From: Pseudoalteromonas sp. XMcav2-N
Lineage (GTDB): Bacteria; Pseudomonadota; Gammaproteobacteria; Enterobacterales; Alteromonadaceae
NCBI RefSeq assembly: GCF_024124545.1
Contig: NZ_JAMXSF010000008.1
Coordinates: 124,001 to 188,000 of the forward strand
Reading direction: 5' to 3'
Length of the DNA: 64,000 bases
The notes under the pieces are model-generated. The model saw only the letters and a list, made by a program, of their open reading frames with translations, did no database searches and was not told where the DNA came from. Each line of letters opens with the position of its first letter. Within the stretch, counting starts at the first letter, position 1. The translations under genes and the position numbers were made by a program. Below, piece by piece: positions 39,613-47,603 of this stretch.

Positions 39613-39644
39613 ATTGTAATTACCTGACTAAGATAGTCAAGTAT
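39613..39644 (-). promoter_or_regulatory. Proximal iscR promoter with IscR type 1 box
   Basis: On the minus strand, -35 TTGACT (39635-39640) and -10 TACAAT (39613-39618) are 16 bases apart. They lie within a sequence closely matching the E. coli IscR type 1 consensus (39619-39644; half-sites TTGACT and AGTCAGGTAAT). Transcription would start about 25 bases before the iscR ATG. A bound holo-IscR would block the -35 region. Confidence 0.8.
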
Positions 39645-39727
39645 TAACCAACAACGAATCGCCCCGTACCATGCGGATATCACGTAGGTAGGTACTTACC
39701 TGACGTATTTAATCTGCGCTTATCGTA

Positions 39728-39752
39728 ATACCTGACTAATTTCCTCAGGTAT
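39728..39752 (-). promoter_or_regulatory. Additional IscR-like box
   Basis: A 25-bp imperfect palindrome beginning ATACCTGACT and ending CTCAGGTAT resembles the flanking IscR boxes. No matching -10 element is evident, so it may be an auxiliary operator between the two promoters. Confidence 0.55.
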
Positions 39753-39759
39753 TACGGAC

Positions 39760-39791
39760 ATTGTAATTACCTGAGTAATTTAGTCAAGTAT
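39760..39791 (-). promoter_or_regulatory. Distal iscR promoter with IscR type 1 box
   Basis: The same layout as the proximal promoter: -35 TTGACT (39782-39787), -10 TACAAT (39760-39765), 16-base spacer, inside an IscR-type box (39766-39791). The two promoter regions differ at only a few positions, so this looks like a duplication 147 bp upstream. Confidence 0.7.
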
Positions 39792-39848
39792 TTGCGCAAG
39801 AGATTATTGCAGCGCTTTGGTATATCTCATACCAAAACCCTAACTCTT

Positions 39849-40571
39849 TTATTTTATTGATTTATTTATTGAGCTCAAAATCCCACGCAGGATGTTTAAT
39901 TCCTGATCTTCCGGACGCGCGCGGTTAAACAGGCGTTTTAGCTTGGTCATCACCATGCCTGGATGCTGTTTAATGATAAAGCCAGTGTCGTTCAGGGTAG
40001 ACTCGAGGTGCTCGTAGAACAGCTCCATTTGCTCAGATGTCGGGTACTGAACATCGTCCTGCTCAACAGGTTGTTCCTGACGGTCAAGGTAGGTCATGCG
40101 GGTTTCATAAGCCAGTGTCTGCACCGCCATAGCCAGGTTCAAAGAGCTATACTCCGGATTTGCCGGGATGCAGACGTGGTAATTACACAGCTGCAGTTCT
40201 TCGTTGGTCAGACCGCTATTTTCACGACCAAAGACCAAAGCTACCGGCGTCTTTTCTGCCCCATCAACGAGTTTTTGTGCGCATTCACGCGGACCAACCA
40301 TAGGCCACGACAGCGTACGAGAACGTGCACTGGTCCCTATGGTCAGGGCACAGTCTGCAATGGCGTCTTCGAGTTTCTCTACTCGAACCGCATTGCCCAG
40401 TACATCTGTTGCACCGGCCGCCAGGGCGCTGGCATGACTGTCTACTTCACACGCGGGGTCTACCAGGTAGAGTTTTGATAACCCCATGGTTTTCATCGCG
40501 CGTGCAACCGAGCCGATATTGCCTGAATGGGAGGTATTAACCAATACAATGCGAATGTCTTCTAATGCCAT
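39849..40571 (-). CDS. trmJ: tRNA (cytidine/uridine-2'-O)-methyltransferase TrmJ
   Basis: A 240-residue SPOUT-class methyltransferase modifying the 2'-OH of position 32 in several tRNAs. Landmarks: [23 protein letters not shown] at the N-terminus, [14 protein letters not shown] and [21 protein letters not shown] in the knotted SAM site, and a C-terminal extension ending RGILSSINK. It sits upstream of iscR and divergent from suhB, the conserved gammaproteobacterial order. Confidence 0.96.
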   Translation of the reverse strand: MALEDIRIVLVNTSHSGNIGSVARAMKTMGLSKLYLVDPACEVDSHASALAAGATDVLGNAVRVEKLEDAIADCALTIGTSARSRTLSWPMVGPRECAQKLVDGAEKTPVALVFGRENSGLTNEELQLCNYHVCIPANPEYSSLNLAMAVQTLAYETRMTYLDRQEQPVEQDDVQYPTSEQMELFYEHLESTLNDTGFIIKQHPGMVMTKLKRLFNRARPEDQELNILRGILSSINKSIK

Positions 40572-40853
40572 GTCTTATGCCTCAGGAAAAAATAATGGCG
40601 GAGTTTAACACAAACGCGAATTCGCCAGATAGTAAAATCAGGGCCAACCGCAAGTCGGTAACAGAAAGGCTGGTAAAGCGTAAAATCATTCAACAAGAGT
40701 GACTCAATAGAACTGCCTGAATTTGAGTCACTTACTCGTATTGATTAAAAAAAGCACACTCTTTTTAGTGCAGGGTTATTTACTTTGCAGGAAAAATCGC
40801 TAGAATACGCCGGCTCAAAAATTTTAGTTCTTTTACAATTCAAAGGTAATGCT

Positions 40854-41657
40854 ATGCATCCAATGTTAAACATTGCGGTACGCGCTGCGCGTAACGCGGG
40901 TAAGGTGATTCTACGTGCTTGTGAAAACATGTCTCAGGTTGAGACGTCACAAAAAGGCGCAAATGATTTCGTTACAAACGTAGACAAAGACGCGGAAATG
41001 GTTATCCGTGACACAATTTTAAAAGCCTACCCGGAGCATGCAATTGTCGGTGAAGAACTTGGCCATACCGATGGCAAGCAAGCCGATTACCTTTGGGTTA
41101 TTGACCCGCTTGATGGCACCACTAACTTCATCAAGGGCATTCCTCACTTCGCTATTTCTATCGCGCTGAAAGTTAAAGGCCGCGTAGAACAAGCCGTTGT
41201 ATACGATCCAATCCGCGATGAACTATTTACCGCCTCTCGCGGCCAGGGTGCACAATTAAACAGCAAACGTATTCGCGTTACTAAGAGTAACGAGTTGGCA
41301 GGTTCTGTACTGGCAACGGGCTTCCCATTCAAGCAAAAGCACCACCTGGACGCATACACTGAGGCCTTTAAAGCCCTGTTTATCCAGACTACCGATATCC
41401 GTCGTGCCGGTTCTGCAGCGCTGGATATGGCCTATGTTGCTGCGGGTCGTATCGATGGTTTCTATGAAATCGGTCTTAAGCCGTGGGATACAGCGGCTGG
41501 TGAACTATTGATCAAAGAAGCGGGCGGGATGCTGATGGATTTCGCTGGCGGTACCAACTACAACAACAGCGGTAACATCGTCTGTGGCGCACCTAAGCTG
41601 TGTCAGGCCATTGTAAAAGAAATTCGTCCAGTGCTGACTGAGTCACTACTTAAATAA
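40854..41657 (+). CDS. suhB: Inositol-1-monophosphatase SuhB
   Basis: A 267-residue Mg2+-dependent phosphatase that in E. coli also takes part in rRNA antitermination complexes. Metal-binding motifs are GEELGHTDG, WVIDPLDGTTNF and WDTAAGELLIKEAGG. I use the ATG at 40854 (MHPMLNIAVRAARNAG), which matches the family; the open frame begins 23 codons earlier with no family similarity. It is divergent from trmJ and ends at a strong terminator. Confidence 0.97.
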   Translation: MHPMLNIAVRAARNAGKVILRACENMSQVETSQKGANDFVTNVDKDAEMVIRDTILKAYPEHAIVGEELGHTDGKQADYLWVIDPLDGTTNFIKGIPHFAISIALKVKGRVEQAVVYDPIRDELFTASRGQGAQLNSKRIRVTKSNELAGSVLATGFPFKQKHHLDAYTEAFKALFIQTTDIRRAGSAALDMAYVAAGRIDGFYEIGLKPWDTAAGELLIKEAGGMLMDFAGGTNYNNSGNIVCGAPKLCQAIVKEIRPVLTESLLK

Positions 41658-41672
41658 GCCGGATGCAGAATT

Positions 41673-41704
41673 AAAAAAACCCAAACAATTGTTTGGGTTT
41701 TTTT
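41673..41704 (+). terminator. Intrinsic terminator between suhB and the dehydratase gene
   Basis: A near-perfect palindrome centred on CCCAAACAATTGTTTGGG with A-run before and T-run after lies between convergent genes. It can act in both directions. Confidence 0.9.
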
Positions 41705-41725
41705 ATGTCTGATGCTAAATGTGAG

Positions 41726-42901
41726 TTACTTGATTTCAACTCGGGCTGAGCGCATTACCACTTCATCATTCAACTCGATGCCAATGCCTGGTGCTTCAGA
41801 GACCTTGAACACGCCTTTCTCTGGCTGCGGATCCTGAAGACACAGTTCCCGGTTCCACTTTTTAGTCGCATAAGTATGATGCTCATGGATCAGGAAATTA
41901 GGAATGGCCGTTTCAAGGTGCAAAGAAGCCGCTGTCGCAACCGGGCCACCGCAGACATGCGCCTGAATACGGATATCGAAAATGTCGGCGTAATCACAGA
42001 CTTTTTTCGTTTCAGTAAAGCCACCACACAGACCGATATCCGGCTGCAGAACATCAATACTTTGATCTTCAAAATAAGGACGTACATCCCAGCGATTATA
42101 CAAACGCTCACCGCCGGCAATTGGCACCGCTGTTTTGTTAGCTACTTTGGCGTGCAAAGAATGGTTAAGATAATTAACCGGCTCTTCGTAATACATACAG
42201 TCAAACTCTTCTGCAATCTCAGCAATTTGAATCGCAGAGGTCGCGCCTGGCAAACTGTGACATTCAAAAATAATATCAACTTCATCGCCCACGGCTTCAC
42301 GGATCGCCTGCATACGCGCCCGGTATAATTTCATCTCGGCGCGGGAGATCAGCTTGGTGCGGTCGTAGTAAGTATTTCCGTCTTTGTCGTACATGATAGG
42401 GTCAACTTTAACCGCATCATAGCCTTCAGCCAGCGCTTTGTGAGCTGCCTCAGCATATTCGTGTGGCTGAACCAGCGCCTTAAATTCATTGTCCCAGTCA
42501 AACTGAAGCTGTGATGCATAAGTGCGCAGCTCGTCGTTCACCTTACCGCCAAGCAGTTGATAAACAGGCAGGTTTAAGGCTTTACCTTTAATGTCCCACA
42601 GCGCCGTATCAATGGCGCTCATTGCAGCATACACCACAGGTCCACCACCGAGTCCCCAGAAACTCTCTCGTAACATACGAGCCCACAGCATTTCAGTCTG
42701 GAACGGGTCGTGGCCGATTAAAAAGGCTTCTGCCATTTCTTTGATCATGGCAGCCGCTGCGCTGTGGCCCAGATCATAGGCAAGGCCCGCTTCGCCCACT
42801 CCGGAAATTCCCTCATCGGTATGAATACGAACAAATACCGGGGTCCAGGCTGGTCTGTCCGGACAGTGAATATCAAACACTTCGACGCGATTAACTTTCA
42901 T
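41726..42901 (-). CDS. Enolase-superfamily acid-sugar dehydratase (mandelate racemase subgroup)
   Basis: A 391-residue enolase-superfamily enzyme. Metal ligands are the acidic residues in DIIFECHS, YYEEPV and GGERLYNRW. A catalytic His in IQAHVCGGPV and GYDAVKVDP place it in the mandelate racemase/D-galactonate or gluconate dehydratase group. It would dehydrate an aldonate to a 2-keto-3-deoxy acid; the exact sugar cannot be read. It follows a class II aldolase gene on the same strand with an 8-base gap, so the two are probably co-transcribed and could act in one pathway of dehydration and retro-aldol cleavage. Confidence 0.86.
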   Translation of the reverse strand: MKVNRVEVFDIHCPDRPAWTPVFVRIHTDEGISGVGEAGLAYDLGHSAAAAMIKEMAEAFLIGHDPFQTEMLWARMLRESFWGLGGGPVVYAAMSAIDTALWDIKGKALNLPVYQLLGGKVNDELRTYASQLQFDWDNEFKALVQPHEYAEAAHKALAEGYDAVKVDPIMYDKDGNTYYDRTKLISRAEMKLYRARMQAIREAVGDEVDIIFECHSLPGATSAIQIAEIAEEFDCMYYEEPVNYLNHSLHAKVANKTAVPIAGGERLYNRWDVRPYFEDQSIDVLQPDIGLCGGFTETKKVCDYADIFDIRIQAHVCGGPVATAASLHLETAIPNFLIHEHHTYATKKWNRELCLQDPQPEKGVFKVSEAPGIGIELNDEVVMRSARVEIK

Positions 42902-42909
42902 TTTGACTC

Positions 42910-43677
42910 CTATTCGGCAAAGCCAGGATCCAGGCGGTATGCCTTTCTCAACATGGCAGGCCAGGCTAATTGGCCACCGGTGCTACCACTGTGCACCACC
43001 TTTGCCTGATTATAAATATTGTCCTGAATGGGTTGCGGAACTTCAATGGCTTGTCGACCTGTTGCCTGAATCGCGACCTGGATCTCACAGGCGCGCTGTA
43101 GATCATAAAAGCGCATAAAAGCATCACCGACTGTTGGTCCGACTGTCAGGCCGCCGTGATTCACCAATAGCATATGGTTGGTTGTGCCAAGGTCATTTTG
43201 CAACCGGGCTTTTTCAGCATCATTCACCGCCAGGCCTTCGTATTCGTGATAAGACAATGAAGGCAAAGAGAACATACTGTGCTGGCTTAGGGGTAATAAC
43301 CCACCTTCCAGGCTCGCAACTGCAATGGTCTCTTTGGTGTGCAGATGGATCACACAGTGCGCATCTTCACGCACTTCATGAATGGCACTGTGAATGGTAA
43401 AACCGGCTGGGTTAATTTCAAACGGCGTATCGTCCAGAATATTGCCTTGCAGGTCCACCTTTACTAAGTTGGAGGCCGTGACTTCATCAAAACTCAGCCC
43501 AAAGGCATTAACCAGATAATGATCGGTACCAGGGAGACGTGCAGACATATGTGTATAGATCAGATCGCCCCAGCGAAAGTGCTCCACCAAACGGTAACAC
43601 GCTGCCAGATCAACACGTAGTCGCCACTCTTGCTCACTGACTTTGTCTTTTACGTTGAGTTTCGGCAATTCAAACAT
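42910..43677 (-). CDS. Class II aldolase/adducin family protein
   Basis: A 255-residue class II aldolase-fold protein. The Zn ligands lie in the HLHTK motif, and a later His sits in LLVNHGGLTVG; YTHMSARLPG is also a conserved stretch. I start at 43677 (MFELPKLNV), where AAGGAAGG precedes the ATG; the frame extends 39 codons upstream over a non-conserved stretch. It is upstream of the dehydratase gene by 8 bases. The substrate is unknown, and aldehyde, sugar-phosphate and decarboxylase roles all occur in this family. Confidence 0.84.
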   Translation of the reverse strand: MFELPKLNVKDKVSEQEWRLRVDLAACYRLVEHFRWGDLIYTHMSARLPGTDHYLVNAFGLSFDEVTASNLVKVDLQGNILDDTPFEINPAGFTIHSAIHEVREDAHCVIHLHTKETIAVASLEGGLLPLSQHSMFSLPSLSYHEYEGLAVNDAEKARLQNDLGTTNHMLLVNHGGLTVGPTVGDAFMRFYDLQRACEIQVAIQATGRQAIEVPQPIQDNIYNQAKVVHSGSTGGQLAWPAMLRKAYRLDPGFAE

Positions 43678-43792
43678 GGCCCTTCCTTTTGTTATAAAGC
43701 CCAATTTATTTTGGATGTATAGAAGTCTAAAACACTCATCTCCGGGATGCAATAACTCAAGCCGGGAGAAAGCAGAATAGTCGATGTGGATC

Positions 43793-43821
43793 AAAAAACC
43801 ACCGACAAGCGGTGGTTTTTT
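43793..43821 (-). terminator. Intrinsic terminator after the cytochrome c gene
   Basis: Stem AAAAAACCACCG / CGGTGGTTTTTT with loop ACAAG lies 16 bases past the cytochrome c stop. On the minus strand it ends in a run of T. Confidence 0.88.
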
Positions 43822-43836
43822 TATTAACTGTCAATG

Positions 43837-44160
43837 TTACTGAACTTTTGACAGGTAATCGGCAATGGCTTCCAGCTCTGCGTCAGATACATTTGCTGTC
43901 ATGGCCTTCATCGCCGCAGACATACCATTGCTACGCGCACCTGATTTAATGTCTTTCATCTGTGCCAACAAGTATTCTTTATTTTGTCCAGCCAATTTAG
44001 GATACACAGGCATGATAGGTGCTTTACCTTCTGCGCCATGACATGTCTGGCACATTTTTGCAGTATAAAGCGCTTTACCATCAGCTGCACTGGCAGTACC
44101 AGCTGATAGGGCAGCAACGGCCAACGTGCTGGCCAACATCAGTTGTTTCATCTTGCTCAT
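43837..44160 (-). CDS. Periplasmic c-type cytochrome
   Basis: A 107-residue class I cytochrome c with an N-terminal signal peptide (MSKMKQLMLASTLAVAALSAGTASA, cleaved after about residue 25), a single haem-binding CQTCH motif near residue 37, and a Met axial-ligand candidate in NGMSAAMKAM. It resembles short soluble cytochromes c4/c5 that carry electrons to terminal oxidases. It is transcribed alone. Confidence 0.92.
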   Translation of the reverse strand: MSKMKQLMLASTLAVAALSAGTASAADGKALYTAKMCQTCHGAEGKAPIMPVYPKLAGQNKEYLLAQMKDIKSGARSNGMSAAMKAMTANVSDAELEAIADYLSKVQ

Positions 44161-44261
44161 ATCTTTTCTCTTCTTATATAACGGATCAATTCAAGTGTAG
44201 TCTATGCCGCACTGTTATCCATACTCTCATGACGGTGAGCTTACAGGTACGGCTGCTGTGC

Positions 44262-44804
44262 CTACCAGATCAGATCATCCGGGACTTCGAAGTCCGCATA
44301 CGGATCATCTTCGTCTTTATCTTTCTGATCATCTTCAACATGAAAGACAATGTACTTTTCATCTACTTCAGCAATCTTACGTGCCGGCTCGTCCTGTAAG
44401 ACATAAAACTGACCTTCCAGTACGCATATCGCCAGTCTGCCTTTTGCTAATGCCTGCTGAGTTTGTGCATTCACATCCAGCTCTTTAATTTTACTTTCAT
44501 AAGTAAAGTTAAAGGTCACATTGCCACGGATCTCATCCTGATTATGGTGCTCCAGGATTTGTTTCACCCTGGCAACCTGCTCACGCTCTTTGAGTTCTGC
44601 CTGTTTTGCCTTGTTGAGCTCTTCCGCTTTTTGCTGCTGAGCTTGCTTAGTTTGTTCAATGTGTTTTTGCAGATCGCTGACGTCGCTGGTCGCGCCTTTT
44701 TTCTTCTTTTTCTTTTGCGCTTTGCGTTTTTCGCTCTTCGCAACTTTGGCTTTGTGCTCGGTGGTCAGGCCCGCTTTCAAAAGTTGATCTTGTAGAGATC
44801 CCAT
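44262..44804 (-). CDS. yaiL: DUF2058 family protein (YaiL-like)
   Basis: A 180-residue cytoplasmic protein that begins MGSLQDQLLKAGL, has a basic KRKAQKKKKKKG stretch near residue 30, a Gln/Lys/Glu-rich predicted coiled coil (about 45-85), and a C-terminal domain ending in an acidic DDQKDKDEDD run. This layout matches DUF2058/YaiL, a nucleoprotein-associated family of unclear function. The gene stands alone. Confidence 0.88.
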   Translation of the reverse strand: MGSLQDQLLKAGLTTEHKAKVAKSEKRKAQKKKKKKGATSDVSDLQKHIEQTKQAQQQKAEELNKAKQAELKEREQVARVKQILEHHNQDEIRGNVTFNFTYESKIKELDVNAQTQQALAKGRLAICVLEGQFYVLQDEPARKIAEVDEKYIVFHVEDDQKDKDEDDPYADFEVPDDLIW

Positions 44805-45021
44805 AATGCCACTCCATAAAACTAGACTGACGCTATTTTAACGCAGTGGACGAATTTGACCACTGCTGGTAAGCATTCCGGAAGAAAAATTTTACACCTC
44901 AAAAATCTAGCAGAGTCGGCACTAAAAAATATGATTTAACGCAAGTTTTCTGTGATTTACTTCGCAATTCTGTGATTCGGCAGGCATAATTTGAGCGCGA
45001 TTTGATCATTATGGATAGATT

Positions 45022-46176
45022 ATGTCTCTGCCGCACTTGCTGCTGTGCTCTGTTGCCATTTTTTGTGTGCTGTACGCCCCTCAACCCTTGTTGTCTTTAT
45101 TTGCAGAGTCTTATCAGGTCGCGCCGGCAAAAGCAGGTATGCTTATGTCGCTGACTATGCTGCCACTGGCTATTGCGCCTATTTGCTATGGATTATTATT
45201 TACGAAACGTAATCCATTGCGGATCATCAAAGGGAGCATGCTGATGCTGGCACTATGTTGCATTGGTTTTGCGTTCAGTGGGGATTTTCAATGGATGATG
45301 GCAATACGCTTTATGCAGGGTCTGTTACTTCCGGCCGCCCTCACCGCAATGACCGGTTATCTGGGCCGAACTTACCAGCATAACCAACTGAAGCGGTCAA
45401 TGAGCTGGTATATTGGCAGCACCATTGCCGGAGGTTACCTTGGCCGCACATTAGCTGCCAACTTTGCGGTGTGGTTCGACTGGCAGAGCTTTTACCTGCT
45501 CAATGCCGTTGTCCTGATAATACTGGCTTTGTGGATAAAGCCACAACGAGCTCAGGTCGTCAACAGTCCGGCCAATCACCCTTTAGCATATCTCAAACCA
45601 CTCAAACAGGCTGATTTGTTAGGTCTCTATGGGGCGGTGTTTTGTATGTTTTTTTGTTTTGCCGCGCTACTCAACTATTTGCCCTTTATCCTCAGCAACG
45701 ACTACAAAATAAGCGATCCTCGTCTGATCGGCTGGGTCTACACAGGTTACCTGGTTGGTGCTTGCCTGTCTTTGTCTACGCCATTGCTGAGTAGGCTGCA
45801 ATCCAGTATGTGGCTGATCCTAAGTGGCTTATTTGCCGTGTATTGTCTGACTATTGTGGGTATGTTGTGGCATAACTTCTGGCTGTTTCTGGTGCTCTTT
45901 ACCTTGTTTTGCGCCTGTATGTTTATGATCCATGCCAGTGCCGCCCCTCTTGCTAATCAGCTTAGCCGTGCCGAATCCACTGTGACCAATGGCGCCTATG
46001 TTTCATTTTATTACTGCGGCGGTGCACTGGGTTCCTACCTGCCGGGTCTCATCTATCAGCGCTGGGGACTGCCTTATTTTTTGCTGTCTCTACTGATAAT
46101 GTGTATCGCCGGGTTAGTGTTGATATGGCGTAATCACCATTATGCGCGGTCCAGCAGAGCCAGCCTTCCTCTATAG
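45022..46176 (+). CDS. MFS efflux transporter (YnfM-like)
   Basis: A 384-residue major facilitator with about 12 hydrophobic helices. The first helix carries LYAPQPLL, usual in the YnfM/arabinose-efflux branch of drug:H+ antiporters, and RFMQGLLLPAALTAMTGYLGRTY fits MFS motif C and its flanks. Substrate unknown. It is divergent from the yaiL-like gene and not part of the biosynthetic locus. Confidence 0.86.
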   Translation: MSLPHLLLCSVAIFCVLYAPQPLLSLFAESYQVAPAKAGMLMSLTMLPLAIAPICYGLLFTKRNPLRIIKGSMLMLALCCIGFAFSGDFQWMMAIRFMQGLLLPAALTAMTGYLGRTYQHNQLKRSMSWYIGSTIAGGYLGRTLAANFAVWFDWQSFYLLNAVVLIILALWIKPQRAQVVNSPANHPLAYLKPLKQADLLGLYGAVFCMFFCFAALLNYLPFILSNDYKISDPRLIGWVYTGYLVGACLSLSTPLLSRLQSSMWLILSGLFAVYCLTIVGMLWHNFWLFLVLFTLFCACMFMIHASAAPLANQLSRAESTVTNGAYVSFYYCGGALGSYLPGLIYQRWGLPYFLLSLLIMCIAGLVLIWRNHHYARSSRASLPL

Positions 46177-46188
46177 CTGCTCTGTGGT

Positions 46189-46704
46189 TCAGGTTTGTCG
46201 TTCAGGTAAGGCCAGCCACTGCGGCTGATGGCCTGTGTGCTGCCACACTAGCTCAAGATCAGCCAAGGACAACACCCAGGTTTTATCATTTTCGAAAGGA
46301 TGGCATTGCCATAAAGCAGCCTGACGTAGATTCTCATCCAGCCACAGCTGGACATGCTGCTGGGGGTCATTGGCCGTCGCCAGCGCGGATACACACCCTG
46401 GCTTTATGCCCAGATAGTGTTGTAGTCGACTGTCAGAGGCAAACCCCAGGCGAGATAAGCCTTGCTGTTTGGATAATGCCTTCAAATCAATTTGCTTACT
46501 CGCAGTAGTGATCAATAGAATGTGTTGCCGACCGTAATTATCTCGCAGAAACAGGTTTTTCAGACGCGTGCCTTCACGCGCCAGATCGAGCCGGTCAGCA
46601 TCCTGACAAGTCGCCAATGGAGGATGCTGGTATGCCTGATAGGATATGTTTAGTCTGTCCATGAGTGCTGCCAGCGCATCGACAGTCAATACGCTCACTG
46701 ACAC
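46189..46704 (-). CDS. YbaK/ProX-type aminoacyl-tRNA deacylase
   Basis: A 171-residue editing-domain protein of the YbaK/EbsC family. KNLFLRDN with KQIDLKAL, GLSRLGFAS and the GIKPGCVSALA core is the pattern of the ProX/PrdX branch, which hydrolyses Ala-tRNA-Pro in trans. It overlaps the end of the preceding small lipoprotein gene by 10 bases and is convergent with the MFS gene. Confidence 0.85.
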   Translation of the reverse strand: MSVSVLTVDALAALMDRLNISYQAYQHPPLATCQDADRLDLAREGTRLKNLFLRDNYGRQHILLITTASKQIDLKALSKQQGLSRLGFASDSRLQHYLGIKPGCVSALATANDPQQHVQLWLDENLRQAALWQCHPFENDKTWVLSLADLELVWQHTGHQPQWLALPERQT

Positions 46705-47087
46705 ACCCCACGCAGCTGGACACTCCGATTACGCCAGAACACCCGTTCTATCTTGTAGCCAGCTCCACAGTAACTGGCATCCTCCAGTGCCTGCCTGAGT
46801 CTGACAACCGCTTCGTCTTCCAGTTTGAGCTTAAGCTCCGGGGAGTCCTCTACCCTTTGCTGCTGCGCAAAGCGTTTCAACTCGCGTCGGGAAACCGGTT
46901 TGCTGGTATCCAAATTCATTTGTGGGGTGGCTTTCACCGTGACGACAAAAGCAAACTCATCTTGTCCTTTGGCGTTCACACGTTGATGTAATTGCTGGCT
47001 TTCAACTTCCAGAAGTGGTGCCTCTGGCTTACTACTACAAGCACTGAGCAGTAGGGCGGCGCCGAACAGTAGACTCACACGTATCAT
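46695..47087 (-). CDS. Small lipoprotein of unknown function
   Basis: A 130-residue protein with a lipoprotein signal peptide (MIRVSLLFGAALLLSACSS; lipobox Cys17). The mature region has a charged stretch RRELKRFAQQQRVEDSPELKLK and ends with a Cys pair (YCGAGYKIERV and the final GVCQ), which could form a disulfide. I start at 47087, where the signal peptide begins; the frame extends 18 codons upstream. I do not recognise a family. It is coupled to the deacylase gene by overlap. Confidence 0.72.
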   Translation of the reverse strand: MIRVSLLFGAALLLSACSSKPEAPLLEVESQQLHQRVNAKGQDEFAFVVTVKATPQMNLDTSKPVSRRELKRFAQQQRVEDSPELKLKLEDEAVVRLRQALEDASYCGAGYKIERVFWRNRSVQLRGVCQ

Positions 47088-47215
47088 AAATTTCTCTGTG
47101 TTTTTTGCCCAGTGTAACAAAGCAAAGCGGCATCTTGGCAAGTTTTTTGAGTCGAAGGCTTGACGCTGGGTAGAAAAATGATTTAAATTCTCACCGTCAA
47201 ATCGACACCGGAAGT

Positions 47216-47291
47216 GGGGCTATAGCTCAGCTGGGAGAGCGCCTGCCTTGCACGCAGGAGGTCAGCAGTTCGATCCTGCTTAGCTCCACCA
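47216..47291 (+). tRNA. tRNA-Ala (anticodon TGC)
   Basis: A 76-base tRNA with acceptor GGGGCTA / TAGCTCC, D arm AGCTCAGCTGGGAGAGC, anticodon stem CCTGC / GCAGG around loop CTTGCAC, T arm with GTTCGATCC, and encoded CCA. The anticodon TGC reads GCA. It stands outside any rRNA operon. Confidence 0.97.
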
Positions 47292-47385
47292 CTTTCCGCC
47301 TTTCCTTTCTCATTAATCCCAAACTCAAAAGCCACATAAACAGGCTGTCTGTTAGGCTATTTTCAGGGCACATCCTTGTACCCAA

Positions 47386-47599
47386 TAATACCAATTTGCT
47401 TAATTAAGTGTTCCATTTTGAGGCGAGAAAATATCGTCGATAACACCGCTCACGCGTCCTGCTATCGCTGAGGTACCTACGTCCATATAGGCAAGGCAAA
47501 AATTTTGCTATTTAGTTGTTCTAAATAAGAAATTTTTAACACAGTTAGCGTCATATTTGCTCCTTCAAATTGAACAGGTATTAAGTGAAATTGGTATTA
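47386..47599. mobile_element. MITE-like element with 18-19 bp terminal inverted repeats
   Basis: The left end TAATACCAATTTGCTTAA (47386-47403) is the inverted match, with one small gap, of the right end at 47581-47599. The 214 bp between and including them have no open reading frame. An internal hairpin (CTATTTAG / CTAAATAAG region, 47499-47537) adds secondary structure. The size, the terminal repeats and the position in the gap just after proA fit a non-autonomous miniature transposable element. It accounts for most of the 312 bases between tRNA-Ala and proA; the remaining 95 bases hold nothing I recognise. Confidence 0.75.
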
Positions 47600-47603
47600 G
47601 ATA

